This document shows positions 9,567 through 18,571 of a stretch of 64,000 nucleotides of DNA, piece by piece. The stretch's first letter is position 1; each line of letters opens with the position of its first letter. This stretch comes from Nitrospira tepida (GTDB lineage Bacteria > Nitrospirota > Nitrospiria > Nitrospirales > Nitrospiraceae). The notes beneath the pieces were generated by a model, which saw only the letters and a list, made by a program, of their open reading frames with translations, ran no database searches and had not been told where the DNA came from. The translations under genes and the position numbers were made by a program. The stretch is taken from assembly GCF_947241125.1 (NCBI RefSeq), contig NZ_OX365700.1:3940461-4004460 (forward strand), in the 5' to 3' direction.

Positions 9567-10060
9567 GAGCGGGCCACCGCCTCCAGCGCCTCATCCGCAA
9601 ACCGTTTGTGATCGGCGTCGGTCAAGCTCCGCTCCACCAGCTTTTCCGCCACCATCAGCGCCAGTTCGGTCGTATGCGTGCGGATTTCCTGTACCGCTTG
9701 TCTCCGCGCCTGCTCGATTTCTCTCGTGGACTCGGCTTTGATGCGTTCCGCTTCGGCGGTCAGGCGCTGTTCGTTCTCTTCCAGCAGACGCTGCGCGCGT
9801 TCCCTTGCTTGACCGAGCAGGGCTTCCGCTTCCTTGGACGCCTGGCTCAGCTTGCTCTCGTACTCGCGCAGGACCCGCTCCGCCTCCGCCCGCTGGCGTT
9901 CAGCCTGATCGAGCGATTCCCTGATCTTGCGTTCCCTCGTTTCGAGCGTCTCCAGAATGGCCGGAAACGCAAACTTGTAGAGCACCCAAAAGAGGATCGC
10001 GAACGAGACGACCTCCCAGAAGATGAGCGAGGAGAAGAAGTGGCTCTCAAATTGCGGCAT
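9551..10060 (-). CDS. atpF: ATP synthase Fo subunit b
   Basis: Peripheral stalk subunit of the F-type ATP synthase, 169 residues. One N-terminal membrane helix (IFWEVVSFAILFWVLYKFAF) is followed by a long amphipathic, highly charged helix (ETRERKIRESLDQAERQRAEAE and onward) that forms the dimeric stator. It is last in the order atpZ/I-atpB-atpE-atpF on the minus strand. The F1 genes are not in the window on either side, so they must be elsewhere. Its last 16 bp overlap larE on the opposite strand. Confidence 0.95.
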   Translation of the reverse strand: MPQFESHFFSSLIFWEVVSFAILFWVLYKFAFPAILETLETRERKIRESLDQAERQRAEAERVLREYESKLSQASKEAEALLGQARERAQRLLEENEQRLTAEAERIKAESTREIEQARRQAVQEIRTHTTELALMVAEKLVERSLTDADHKRFADEALEAVARSQGKG

Positions 10061-10066
10061 GTGTGC

Positions 10067-10144
10067 TCTCGTGAAACGTTAAACGTGAATCGTTAAACGA
10101 GCAGTCGTCTCGATTAGCGGTTGACGAATAACGGTTAACGCTCC
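10067..10144. repeat. Degenerate short tandem repeat between atpE and atpF
   Basis: The 84-nt spacer between atpE and atpF consists largely of imperfect repeats. On the minus strand CGTTTAACG occurs twice 14 nt apart, with further related words GTTAACCGTTATTCGTCAAC. Similar TGACGAATGACG-type words occur at 9526-9545 and 22741-22830. Confidence 0.55.
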
Positions 10145-10375
10145 CTACTTGCGGAGCCCCATGATGATGAAGGCAATGACCAGCCCGTACAAGGCAATCG
10201 CTTCTACCAAAGCGAACCCGATCCACATGTACTTGCCAACCCGCCCTTCCGCCTCGGGCTGGCGCGCCACCGCTTCGATCATCTTGCCGAAAATATAGCC
10301 GATCCCCACGCCGGCCCCGGCAAAGCCGGCCGCGGCCAACCCCATGCCCAACAATGCTGCTGCTGCGGAATCCAT
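10145..10375 (-). CDS. atpE: ATP synthase Fo subunit c
   Basis: Rotor-ring proteolipid, 76 residues, two membrane helices joined by the polar loop ARQPEAEGR. The ion-carrying carboxylate is the Glu in ALVEAIALYG. The Ser/Thr usually following that Glu in sodium-type rings is absent, which suggests a proton ring. The start ATG 10375 lies a few bases after GGAGGAG; the longer open frame through it is the shadow of atpB. Spacing to atpB is 38 bp. Confidence 0.95.
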   Translation of the reverse strand: MDSAAAALLGMGLAAAGFAGAGVGIGYIFGKMIEAVARQPEAEGRVGKYMWIGFALVEAIALYGLVIAFIIMGLRK

Positions 10376-10413
10376 GATGGTCTCTCCTCCTTTAAATCTG
10401 ACGAACCGACGCC

Positions 10414-11172
10414 TCAGTGCGCATGCTCGTCCCCATGTCCGTGGAGCGTCACGGCGTCTCCCAGATAGACACAGGTCAGCACGGTGAAAATGTAGGCTTG
10501 AATGAACGCGATGCCGACCTCCAACGCGTTCATCGCGATCGTGAATGCGAACGGCAACCAGCCGATCAAGAGCCCTCCGCTGATCGCCAACCCAAATAAT
10601 ACGGCGAGGATCGTATGGCCGGCCGTCATGTTGGCGAACAAGCGCACCGCCAACGAGACGGGCCTCGCCAATTGGCTCACCAGTTCGATCGGGATCATCA
10701 ACGGCAGCAACCAGCCGGGCGTGCCCGGAGGAACCAGAATGCCGAGAAACTTCCCCCCGTGGAGCACAAACCCCAGCACGATGCTGAGGCCGTAGACCAC
10801 CAGCGCAAAGACCGCCGTCACAATCAACTGGCTGGTGACGGTATAGGAGCCGGGGATCAGCCCCAACAAATTGCTGAAGAGAATGAACAGGAACAGCGTC
10901 GCGACGAAGGGAAAGAACTTCATTCCCTGAGGCCCGATCGTATCCAGAATAATGCCCCGGATGAAATCGACCAGCACTTCGGCCAAGCTCTGGAGCTTGG
11001 AGGGCACCAGGCTGCGGGATCTGGCCGCGACGATCAGGAGGATCGACACCAAGGCCACGACGATCCACATCCAGATCACGGCCTTGTTGATCGAAATATC
11101 GAATCCAAACAGCGAGATCGGAATAATCTCGTGCAGCTCAAACGGATGGAGCGGACTTTCTTCCAAGAGCAC
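10414..11172 (-). CDS. atpB: ATP synthase Fo subunit a
   Basis: Stator channel subunit a, 252 residues with five to six membrane helices. The essential arginine lies in the helix SLAVRLFANMTAGH, and the C-terminal helix carries FIQAYIFTVLTCVYLGDAV. It ends in a His-rich tail (HGHGDEHAH) that is not part of the family core. It sits 29 bp after the atpZ/I-type gene. Confidence 0.95.
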   Translation of the reverse strand: MLLEESPLHPFELHEIIPISLFGFDISINKAVIWMWIVVALVSILLIVAARSRSLVPSKLQSLAEVLVDFIRGIILDTIGPQGMKFFPFVATLFLFILFSNLLGLIPGSYTVTSQLIVTAVFALVVYGLSIVLGFVLHGGKFLGILVPPGTPGWLLPLMIPIELVSQLARPVSLAVRLFANMTAGHTILAVLFGLAISGGLLIGWLPFAFTIAMNALEVGIAFIQAYIFTVLTCVYLGDAVTLHGHGDEHAH

Positions 11173-11201
11173 CCACCCTTTCTCGTGACATCACGCCCGG
11201 T

Positions 11202-11423
11202 CTAGGACGGCCACCGTTGCGCGGCCCGGTACGCATTGCGCACGCCAGCCGCGCCGCCCAGCACCAACCCGACCACCATGCCCCAGGGGCTCGTGTTGAA
11301 CAGGTAGGTATCGGCCACCCACCCGAGTCCACCGCCCACGATCAAGGCGGCGAGCACCTCGGTTCCCACGCGAAGCGCCTGACCCAGGCCCGCATAGAAG
11401 GGATCCGTCGAGGGAGGCATCAC
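11202..11423 (-). CDS. ATP synthase assembly protein AtpZ/AtpI family
   Basis: A 73-residue protein with two membrane helices (VLAALIVGGGLGWVADTYLF and GMVVGLVLGGAAGVRNAY). This is the AtpZ/AtpI pattern: small hydrophobic proteins at the head of atp operons, involved in assembly of the c-ring or cation supply. An alternative start two codons later is equally possible. It is first in the Fo operon; the 229-bp region to pabB should hold divergent promoters, though none could be fixed with confidence. Confidence 0.8.
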   Translation of the reverse strand: MMPPSTDPFYAGLGQALRVGTEVLAALIVGGGLGWVADTYLFNTSPWGMVVGLVLGGAAGVRNAYRAAQRWPS

Positions 11424-11652
11424 ATTGCTTCGTCAACTACGTCACACACCTATACCCACGCGCAGCCAACGAAAAGCGCGCCATTCAACCAAATCTTCGG
11501 TTCATTTGTCAAGGGAAGCACGTTGCAGCGGCCCCGCGCTTGCCGGAGCGGCGGATTGCCTCATGGCTGGCATGTGATGAACATGATGTGTCAAGATCTG
11601 TCGTTATGCCCAGGTACGTGACGGATCGTCCGACAAGCCCTCGCTGTCCGAG

Positions 11653-13173
11653 ATGAGCAACCAACGAGACACGATCATCCTCCCAACCAGAGCCGGCTTT
11701 CTGTCGGGCGCGCCTCAGCCGTTGGTGCTCACCTGTCCCCTTCCGGCGGCTGACCCCTACCGGCTGTACCGCCGGATCGCCCGGAAGGGAGAGCCGTCGT
11801 TTCTCCTCGAAAGCGGCGCCCCGACCACGCCGGCCGCCCGCTATTCGTTCTTCGGTTCCTCCCCCTCGCATCTGCTCCGTGGCAAGAACGGCACGGCCGA
11901 GGTAATCGGTTCCGATCGGAGGACCTGCGCCGTCACCACTCCCCTTGCAGCCCTGTCCTCTCTGCTGTCTCAACCGACGTTGACTGTGCCGGAGGATCTT
12001 CCTCCGTTCGCCGGAGGAGCGGTGGGCTATTTAGGCTACGATCTGGTTCGCCAATACGAACCGCTTCCCGATCAGGCCCTCAACGACTGGAACCTGCCGG
12101 ACATCCAACTGGGATTGTTCGACCTCACGGCCGCCATCGACCATCACCAGCAGACGCTTCACGTGATCTTTGCACCGTCCTGGGATCGATTCGCCGGCGA
12201 GGATCGTGACAAGTTGTTTGCCGAAGGGCTGGACCGCGTGGAAGCCCTCCATGCCTGCCTTGTCGGCCCGACGGCGAAGGGTTCTCAAACCCATCCGGAA
12301 GCCCGGATCGAAAGGCTGCTCGGCCCTGCGGTTCCCGGACAATCCGTGGATGACTATGTCGAACGGGTGGAGCGCTGTCAGGAGTATATCCGGGCCGGAG
12401 ACATCTACCAGGCGAACCTGTCTCATCGGTTCCACTTCGCCCTGGGGTCCTCGACAAGATCACCGTCGCGCCACCATGACGTGGGGCGGGCGATCTATGA
12501 ACGACTGCGTGTCGTGAATCCGTCGCCGTTTTCCGCGTTGCTGAGCTTCGGAGACCTCACCCTGGTGAGCTGCTCGCCCGAACGTCTGATCCAAGTCCAT
12601 GGCCAGACCGTGACAACCAGACCCATCGCCGGCACCAGGCCGCGAAGCGGCGACCCCACCCATGACGAACGCCTCCGGCAAGAATTGCTGGCCAACGCCA
12701 AAGAGCGCGCCGAACACACCATGTTGGTGGATCTCGAGCGAAACGACCTGGGACGGGTTTGCCGCTGCGGCTCCGTCCGGGTCAACGAGTTCATGACTGT
12801 CGAGGAATATTCCCATGTGCGCCATCTGGTTTCGAACGTCACAGGCATGCTGAGACCGGGCATTCCGCGTCTGGACCTCATCAAATCCGTCTTTCCGGGG
12901 GGCACGATTACGGGCGTCCCCAAGATTCGCTGCATGCAGATCATCGAGGAGTTGGAACCGGTCCGGCGCGGTCCCTATACCGGATCGTTGGGCTACTTCA
13001 GCCGGACCGGGGCGATCGATTTGAACATCGTGATCCGCACCATGGTGCTGACGGAGCAGTCGGCCTACCTTCAGGTGGGCGCCGGGATTGTTGCGGATTC
13101 CGAGCCGTCCAGGGAGTACCAGGAGACGCTGGACAAGGCCCAGGCCTTTTTCACCGCCCTTCACAAGGTCTGA
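11653..13173 (+). CDS. pabB: Aminodeoxychorismate/anthranilate synthase component I
   Basis: Chorismate-binding enzyme of 506 residues, full length for PabB/TrpE component I. The N-terminal domain (about 20-180) is followed by the chorismate-binding core, with DIYQANLSHRF, SCSPERL, the PIAGTRPRSGDP motif, ERNDLGRVC and the C-terminal GGTITGVPK and GAGIVADSEP. The aminotransferase-IV gene four bases downstream matches pabC, so the pathway is most likely p-aminobenzoate for folate. The PIAGT motif, rather than PIKGT, is the anthranilate-synthase form and leaves some doubt about product specificity. Confidence 0.88.
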   Translation: MSNQRDTIILPTRAGFLSGAPQPLVLTCPLPAADPYRLYRRIARKGEPSFLLESGAPTTPAARYSFFGSSPSHLLRGKNGTAEVIGSDRRTCAVTTPLAALSSLLSQPTLTVPEDLPPFAGGAVGYLGYDLVRQYEPLPDQALNDWNLPDIQLGLFDLTAAIDHHQQTLHVIFAPSWDRFAGEDRDKLFAEGLDRVEALHACLVGPTAKGSQTHPEARIERLLGPAVPGQSVDDYVERVERCQEYIRAGDIYQANLSHRFHFALGSSTRSPSRHHDVGRAIYERLRVVNPSPFSALLSFGDLTLVSCSPERLIQVHGQTVTTRPIAGTRPRSGDPTHDERLRQELLANAKERAEHTMLVDLERNDLGRVCRCGSVRVNEFMTVEEYSHVRHLVSNVTGMLRPGIPRLDLIKSVFPGGTITGVPKIRCMQIIEELEPVRRGPYTGSLGYFSRTGAIDLNIVIRTMVLTEQSAYLQVGAGIVADSEPSREYQETLDKAQAFFTALHKV

Positions 13174-13177
13174 CTCA

Positions 13178-14047
13178 ATGTGGATTTTCCTGAATGACCG
13201 ATTCGTGCGGAAGGAAGACGCGCTCATCTCGGTGTTCGACCATGGCTTCCTCTATGGCGACGGCATCTACGAAACGCTTCGCTCGTACGGTCCCCATATC
13301 TTTCTCCTGCGCGAACATCTCCGGCGTCTCTACCGTTCGGCGGACTTGATCGGGCTGACGATCCCGCTGGAGGAGGGGGCTTGGCTGCCGATCCTCTCCG
13401 AAGCCATGCAGCGGAACCACGTGGGACAGGCCGGACGGGACGCCTACCTCCGCATCACGGTTTCGCGCGGGCCGGGCGACATCGGACTCGATCCGGCGCT
13501 CTGCCAGGCGCCGACCATCGTCGTGTTGGCCAAGCCGCTGACGCGCCCGGCCGACCACCTGTATCAGACCGGCGTGGACCTGGTCACGGCGACGATTCGG
13601 CGCAACCATCCCTCCGCCCTGTCGCCGCAGATCAAATCGCTGAACTTTTTGAACAATATCCTGGCCAAACGCGACGCCATCACCGCAAAGGCCTTCGACG
13701 CAATCATGTTGAACCCGGCCGGAGAATTGGCCGAATGCACGACGAGCAATCTGTTTCTGGTTCGTCAGGGTCGGCTGCTGACTCCCTCGATCGACTGCGG
13801 CATTCTTGACGGACTCACGCGCAATCTCGTGCTCGAACTGGCGCGCCGGGACAGTATCCAGAGCGAGGAAGGGCATTTCCTTCCCGCCCTCCTTCGAGAG
13901 GCCGAGGAATGTTTCATCACCAATACGAGTTCCGAAATCCTGCCCGTTCGATCCGTCGACGGCGCTCACCTGCCTTCACGTCCCCCCGGCCCCCTCACCA
14001 GCCGCCTACAGCGGCTCTTCCACACCCATGTTGCGGCCTTGACGTGA
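13178..14047 (+). CDS. pabC: Aminodeoxychorismate lyase / class IV aminotransferase
   Basis: PLP-dependent fold-type IV enzyme, 289 residues. Visible motifs are FDHGFLYGDGIYETLR near the N terminus, the PLP lysine in IKSLNFLNN, and the phosphate-binding ECTTSNLF and CFITNTSSEI. These are shared by PabC, IlvE and D-amino-acid aminotransferase. Position directly after pabB favours conversion of aminodeoxychorismate to p-aminobenzoate and pyruvate. Start ATG 13178 is the first codon giving the family N terminus; the frame is open further upstream only as a shadow of pabB. Confidence 0.85.
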   Translation: MWIFLNDRFVRKEDALISVFDHGFLYGDGIYETLRSYGPHIFLLREHLRRLYRSADLIGLTIPLEEGAWLPILSEAMQRNHVGQAGRDAYLRITVSRGPGDIGLDPALCQAPTIVVLAKPLTRPADHLYQTGVDLVTATIRRNHPSALSPQIKSLNFLNNILAKRDAITAKAFDAIMLNPAGELAECTTSNLFLVRQGRLLTPSIDCGILDGLTRNLVLELARRDSIQSEEGHFLPALLREAEECFITNTSSEILPVRSVDGAHLPSRPPGPLTSRLQRLFHTHVAALT

Positions 14048-14177
14048 TATCCGGGGCCGGCGCTTTCCATGGGCCGTTCGCCTGAACCCCTTGTTTTCTG
14101 AGCGTTTTGACAGTGCCTCCCTGCATGCTACCTTAGAGGCAATACGAGACCAATCGGAACCACTCAGGCCTGCAACC

Positions 14178-14798
14178 ATGGCTCGTCCAGATTCACAGCC
14201 GATCCTGTTCGCGCTCGTATGCGCGCTGGGAACCTTCCTATCGCCCTTCGCCAACCCAGTCTCGTCCGAGGTGTACCAGTACATCGATCGGCACGGGGTG
14301 ATTTCGCTCACGAATGTCCCGACCGACGCCCGCTATAAGCGCATCGACTTGACCGCTTCCTCGGTCGCACATGCTCCAATCCCGGAGAAGAAACTCGACC
14401 ACGCGATTACCAGGTCCGCACGCCTCCACAGACTCCATCCAGCCCTGGTCCGCGCCATCATCAAGGCGGAATCCGATTTCGATCCGCGCGCCGTCTCGCA
14501 GGCCGGCGCGCTTGGCTTGATGCAGCTCATGCCGGAGACGGCCATCCAGCACCATGTCCGCGACGCGTTTGACCCGGAGGACAATATTGCGGGTGGGACG
14601 AAACACCTGCGGTACCTGCTCGACCGGTTTCACGGAAATCTGCCGTTGGCCCTGGCGGCGTATAACGCCGGGGAACACACCGTGGATCGCTACCAGTCGC
14701 TGCCCCCGATCGATGAAACCAGGCGATATGTGCAGAAGGTGTTGCGGTACTATCGACGCTTCTTACTCGCGCCTTCACCCCTCCATCCGACGCCTTGA
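14178..14798 (+). CDS. Small lytic transglycosylase with DUF4124 segment
   Basis: Exported murein hydrolase of 206 residues. A signal peptide (residues about 8-30) is followed by a short DUF4124-like region (EVYQYIDRHGVISLTNVP) and a C-terminal SLT domain with the catalytic Glu in AIIKAESDFDP, then GALGLMQLMPET and AAYNAGEHTV. ATG 14178 gives a signal peptide directly; the frame could open at 14091. It converges on nadB with a 24-bp overlap of the 3' ends. Confidence 0.85.
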   Translation: MARPDSQPILFALVCALGTFLSPFANPVSSEVYQYIDRHGVISLTNVPTDARYKRIDLTASSVAHAPIPEKKLDHAITRSARLHRLHPALVRAIIKAESDFDPRAVSQAGALGLMQLMPETAIQHHVRDAFDPEDNIAGGTKHLRYLLDRFHGNLPLALAAYNAGEHTVDRYQSLPPIDETRRYVQKVLRYYRRFLLAPSPLHPTP

Positions 14799-16454
14799 CC
14801 TGCCTCCTGCGCGCGTCCTATGCAACGCGACAACCGGCGCGGGAGTCCGTGACCCACTTCTGCCTAGAGAAAACTCGTCGTTCAAACCGACCACCTGGCT
14901 ATGGAGTTTGGCATTGGCTTTCGGCGCATGGGGGTAATCCGCCCGATAGTGGGCCCCGATGCTGTTTTCACGCCAGAGCGCCGCCTCGCCAATGCAATAC
15001 GCCACCTGGACGAGATTTTTCACCTCCAGCTCGGCCCTGGTGCTCAACGGTTTCGCCACCAACTTGGACCAGCGGGTCAACTGGGCGACGGCCTTGGCCA
15101 AGGACTCGCCCGTTCGGACTATACCCACACGCCCCCACATGAGCCGCCGGAGAGAGCTGCGCAATTTTTCAGCATCATCGAGCCGCTCCTGAGCCGAGCC
15201 CTCCAGATCCCGGATTGCAGGAAGAGAGGAGGCCGAAACCGGAGACCGGGCGGAGGCCAAGGCCGCCTTCGCGGCCCTGGCACCAAAGACCAGGCCTTCC
15301 AGCAAGGAATTGCTGGCCAGTCGATTGGCTCCATGGACGCCGCTACAAGCCACCTCGCCGGCCGCGAACAGGCCCGGCACGGTCGTCGCCCCGTTCAGGT
15401 CCGTGCGCACGCCACCCATCATATAATGGGCGCTCGGCGAGACGGGAATCCATTCCTCGGTCATGTCGATGTCGTACCGCAAGCAGGTGGCGTAAATGGT
15501 CGGGAACCGTTGTTTGACGAAATCCGGGTTCAGGTGCGTGACATCCAGGTAGACATGCCGCGCCCGAGTGGCGGCCATCTCGGCCCAGATGGCCCGCGCC
15601 ACGATATCGCGCGGCGCCAACGCGCCGTCGGGATGATAGCGATGCATGAACAGTTCGCCGGTGCTGTTCCGCAACTGGCCCCCCTCTCCCCGGATGGCTT
15701 CCGAGAGCAAGAACGGCGGACTGGAGGGCAGATACAGGGCAGTCGGATGAAACTGCACGAACTCCATGTCCTCCAGCAAGGCGCCGGCACGAAACGCCAT
15801 GGCCATGCCGTCTCCGGTGGCGCTGGCGGGATTGGTCGTGCGCGCATACACCTGTCCGGCGCCGCCGGTGGCCAGCACCACGGCGCGGGCCGGGATGACG
15901 GATTTTTCGCCGGTCAATTCGTTCAGGACCACGGCGCCGCAGCAGCGCCCGTCAACCACCACCAAATCCACGGTAAAAAAATGATCGAGCGATCGGATGT
16001 GGGGAGACCGCTGGGCTTCGGCCATGAGCACGCGGACCATTTCATTCCCGGTCGCGTCCCCGCGGGCACGCAAAATCCGGCTGCGGCTGTGGGCCGCTTC
16101 CCGCGCAAAGGCAAATTGGCTCCCGGTCTTGTCGAATTGCGCGCCCCAGCGAATCAACTCGTGAATGCGGGCCGGGCCCTCTTCGACCAACACGCGAACG
16201 GCATCCTTGCGGCAGAGTCCGTGGCCGGCTTTGAGCGTATCGCGCAGATGGACGGCGACATCGTCCTCCTCGCTCAAGGCCACCGCGACCCCGCCCTGCG
16301 CGTAAATCGAGCTGCTCTCAAACGGGCGGCCCTTGGTCACCATCAGCACGCGGCCGGTTCGGCCGAATTCAAGCGCGGCACGAAGCCCGGCCACGCCGCT
16401 GCCGATCACGAGAAAATCGGCCTCTGTTCGCGAAGCATGCATCTCTGTCGTCAT
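14775..16454 (-). CDS. nadB: L-aspartate oxidase
   Basis: FAD enzyme that oxidises L-aspartate to iminoaspartate, the first step of de novo NAD synthesis. At 559 residues it is full length. The dinucleotide motif VIGSGVAGLRAALE is at the N terminus; SSSIYAQGGVAVAL, the substrate-binding HPTALY and RGEGGQL, and the C-terminal GVHGANRLASNSLLEGLVFG are all present. The last is shared with succinate dehydrogenase flavoprotein, but the aspartate-oxidase C-terminal helical domain and the absence of SDH partners decide the call. A lipoprotein gene precedes it by 21 bp. Confidence 0.95.
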   Translation of the reverse strand: MTTEMHASRTEADFLVIGSGVAGLRAALEFGRTGRVLMVTKGRPFESSSIYAQGGVAVALSEEDDVAVHLRDTLKAGHGLCRKDAVRVLVEEGPARIHELIRWGAQFDKTGSQFAFAREAAHSRSRILRARGDATGNEMVRVLMAEAQRSPHIRSLDHFFTVDLVVVDGRCCGAVVLNELTGEKSVIPARAVVLATGGAGQVYARTTNPASATGDGMAMAFRAGALLEDMEFVQFHPTALYLPSSPPFLLSEAIRGEGGQLRNSTGELFMHRYHPDGALAPRDIVARAIWAEMAATRARHVYLDVTHLNPDFVKQRFPTIYATCLRYDIDMTEEWIPVSPSAHYMMGGVRTDLNGATTVPGLFAAGEVACSGVHGANRLASNSLLEGLVFGARAAKAALASARSPVSASSLPAIRDLEGSAQERLDDAEKLRSSLRRLMWGRVGIVRTGESLAKAVAQLTRWSKLVAKPLSTRAELEVKNLVQVAYCIGEAALWRENSIGAHYRADYPHAPKANAKLHSQVVGLNDEFSLGRSGSRTPAPVVALHRTRAGGRSRRRMEG

Positions 16455-16475
16455 GACTTGGGAGGATCCCCGATC

Positions 16476-16997
16476 CTATTTGGCGGCGGGAAGAGGAGGC
16501 CGGTTGAGACGCATCTGCCTGGTGCCCATGCCGAACGGCAAATCGCCGTCCACGGCTCGCAAGAGGATGGATTGATTGCCTACCCATTGGAGACGACCGT
16601 GGCCGCGTTCTCGAATTGGCACGTCCGTGCCCTGCGGCTTCCACTGCCCTTGCCAATGCACGTACATGTCGATGTGGTCCCCGTCGATCAGAATCCGTTC
16701 GATCGCGAGGTCGAGCGCGATCGTGTCATAGGTGCGGAAATCCGCTTCCGCGTCGGCCACCAGTTGATCGAGTTGATCCGAAGACAGCAGGAGATGGCTG
16801 ATTCCCCCGAGATCCTTCTCCACATAGGCCTTGCGAAGCGACTCGACCGCATCGTAGATCCGGGTGAAGCGCAGATGATCTTCCGGATAGACCGGGCCCT
16901 TGCTCCCGCACCCTGTAATCAGCACGCACAGAAGGCCGAGAGCGACACAGCGATAAAGAAAGCGGCGGAGGGAAGACGACGAGAGCCGGCCCGGCAT
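16476..16997 (-). CDS. Predicted lipoprotein of unknown function
   Basis: A 173-residue exported protein. A hydrophobic segment ends in a lipobox LITGC near residue 30, so it should be lipid-anchored. The mature part is mixed alpha/beta with an ending like NTF2-type or nuclear-transport-fold proteins (DLAIERILIDGDHIDMYVHWQGQW), a weak impression only. It is in tandem with nadB, 21 bp upstream, probably co-transcribed. No function can be assigned. Confidence 0.75.
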   Translation of the reverse strand: MPGRLSSSSLRRFLYRCVALGLLCVLITGCGSKGPVYPEDHLRFTRIYDAVESLRKAYVEKDLGGISHLLLSSDQLDQLVADAEADFRTYDTIALDLAIERILIDGDHIDMYVHWQGQWKPQGTDVPIRERGHGRLQWVGNQSILLRAVDGDLPFGMGTRQMRLNRPPLPAAK

Positions 16998-17069
16998 AGA
17001 GAGCAGTATAGGAACCGCTTCTCCACAGGGTCAAGGGAGCGGCGCTGGTCGAAGCAGGCGCGCTCGCCC

Positions 17070-18176
17070 TCAACTGTACTGGTCCCATGTATCGCACTGC
17101 TTGATCGCCCAAAAGACGGCCTCCTTGAGCCTCTTGAACTTGGGGTCATTCGTGCGGATGGCTTGAAGCTTTCGATCCAGCGCATATAGCGGCTCAATTG
17201 ACCGCTTGTCCGGCATCTTGCCCAACGCCCACGCAATTTCAGTCTGGACGGTGATGTCAATTCCCGGCGCATCCAGCATCTCCAATAAAGGAGGCACTAC
17301 CGAAGGATCCCCATGCAGCCCACCCACTTGCCCGAGCCCTTTCGCAGCCGCCGCCTGCAGTTCCGGCTGAGTCGAGGTCTTGAGGATTTCCACCAACACG
17401 GGAATGCCGTCTCGCCCGATATTGCCCAAGGCCACGGCCGCCTCCTTGGAGAGATCTTTATCCTTTAAGGCCTCCTTGAGCTTAGGCAGAGCTTCGTCCG
17501 ACAACATTTCACCCAACAGAGAGATGACCAGCAGTTTCCGCTGATTGGTCCCGGTGGTATCCAAAATCTTCAGGAGGCGATCATCATGCCCCCATTCGGC
17601 GGCCAACAGGACAGGAAACTCGTATTGATTGAGCAACTCTCTCAACGCGGCCATCGCGTAGTCGCCAGGATCGCCGGCATTGGCGGTTTTCGCCGCCTCG
17701 ACCGCATCCTGAAAGGGGGTGCGGACTTCTTTCTGCCATTGGATCTTCATGCCCCCGAGCACATAAGTTAACTGACATGCCGGCCCCTTCCAGATCCGAG
17801 AGGGAGCATCCGGAAGATCGTAGTCCCCGCCGGATGCGGTGGTGCCTTCCCACGTTTTCCGTTGCTCGCATTTCGCCCGAACAAGCACGTCGTGAGGTTG
17901 AGCCGTATCTTTGACGACGTGGTAGCCAAGCTCGGACATCCGCCGTTGCAAAATCTCTTTGAAAGGAGCGGCATCAGCCGGCCCCTTGTCAGTGAGGGCA
18001 ACGGCATCCACAGCAACAGTCTTGATCTTCGAAAGCTGGGCTTTCTGCTCCTGAGTGAAATAGTCTCGATAGGCCCACCCCGCCACATGGCCGGACATCA
18101 TTTCCACCATTTCCACCGTCAACATGAGGGCAGGAGCAACAACGGCTGCGGCGGCAATAATCAATGACCTCTTCAT
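17070..18176 (-). CDS. Exported HEAT-repeat protein
   Basis: A 368-residue protein. A hydrophobic N terminus (about residues 3-23) suggests export or anchoring. The first half has no clear family; the second half is built of HEAT/PBS-lyase-type helical repeats (LLVISLLGEMLSDEALPKLKEAL, KEAAVALGNIGRDGIPVLVEIL, TEIAWALGKMPDKRSIEPLYAL), a scaffold for protein binding. Start ATG 18176 is seven bases after AGGAGG and was preferred over a GTG six bases earlier. It faces no obvious partner gene. Confidence 0.8.
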   Translation of the reverse strand: MKRSLIIAAAAVVAPALMLTVEMVEMMSGHVAGWAYRDYFTQEQKAQLSKIKTVAVDAVALTDKGPADAAPFKEILQRRMSELGYHVVKDTAQPHDVLVRAKCEQRKTWEGTTASGGDYDLPDAPSRIWKGPACQLTYVLGGMKIQWQKEVRTPFQDAVEAAKTANAGDPGDYAMAALRELLNQYEFPVLLAAEWGHDDRLLKILDTTGTNQRKLLVISLLGEMLSDEALPKLKEALKDKDLSKEAAVALGNIGRDGIPVLVEILKTSTQPELQAAAAKGLGQVGGLHGDPSVVPPLLEMLDAPGIDITVQTEIAWALGKMPDKRSIEPLYALDRKLQAIRTNDPKFKRLKEAVFWAIKQCDTWDQYS

Positions 18177-18446
18177 ATGCACACCTCCTGATCGAAGAAC
18201 CAGGTCGTGATCCCTCCCAGATAGCGCGAGGTTGGGCTCGACTCGTCAGCACCCCTCGGGCATCCGCCGTTTTTCCTCACAGAACGTTCTGTGACCTGCC
18301 CCTCCATTTTCTTGACAGCACTTCGGCACTGTGATACCTCATCCGGCGCCCAACACCGAGGCGGCGGTGGGGCCTGCGCGCTTTCGTGAGTTGCTTGCTT
18401 TTCCCCCACGAAGCCGATAGCGTAACCCCTAGTCGAGGAGCCGATC

Positions 18447-18542
18447 ATGTCGAGTGTGCTCAAGAAGCGTCGTAAGAAAATGCGGAAGCATAAATACAAG
18501 AAGCTTCGGAAGAAGCAGAAATTCTTGCGGCGGAAGGGCTAA
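18447..18542 (+). CDS. AURKAIP1/COX24-type very basic small protein
   Basis: A 31-residue protein in which more than half of the residues are Lys or Arg (MSSVLKKRRKKMRKHKYKKL and onward). The sequence matches the AURKAIP1/COX24 domain (PF08213), known as a C-terminal piece of a mitochondrial ribosomal protein and found as stand-alone ribosome-associated mini-proteins in several bacterial phyla. GAGGAG lies about seven bases before the ATG. It is followed 29 nt later by a second small conserved gene on the same strand. Confidence 0.85.
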   Translation: MSSVLKKRRKKMRKHKYKKLRKKQKFLRRKG

Positions 18543-18571
18543 TCCACCGGTCCACAGAGGAGGGCGCGCCC

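Noticed and set aside
14901-17189. Plus-strand open frame of 762 codons over nadB
   Set aside because: It is antisense to nadB and the lipoprotein gene, both with clear families; its translation has no domain and the composition of a high-GC shadow.
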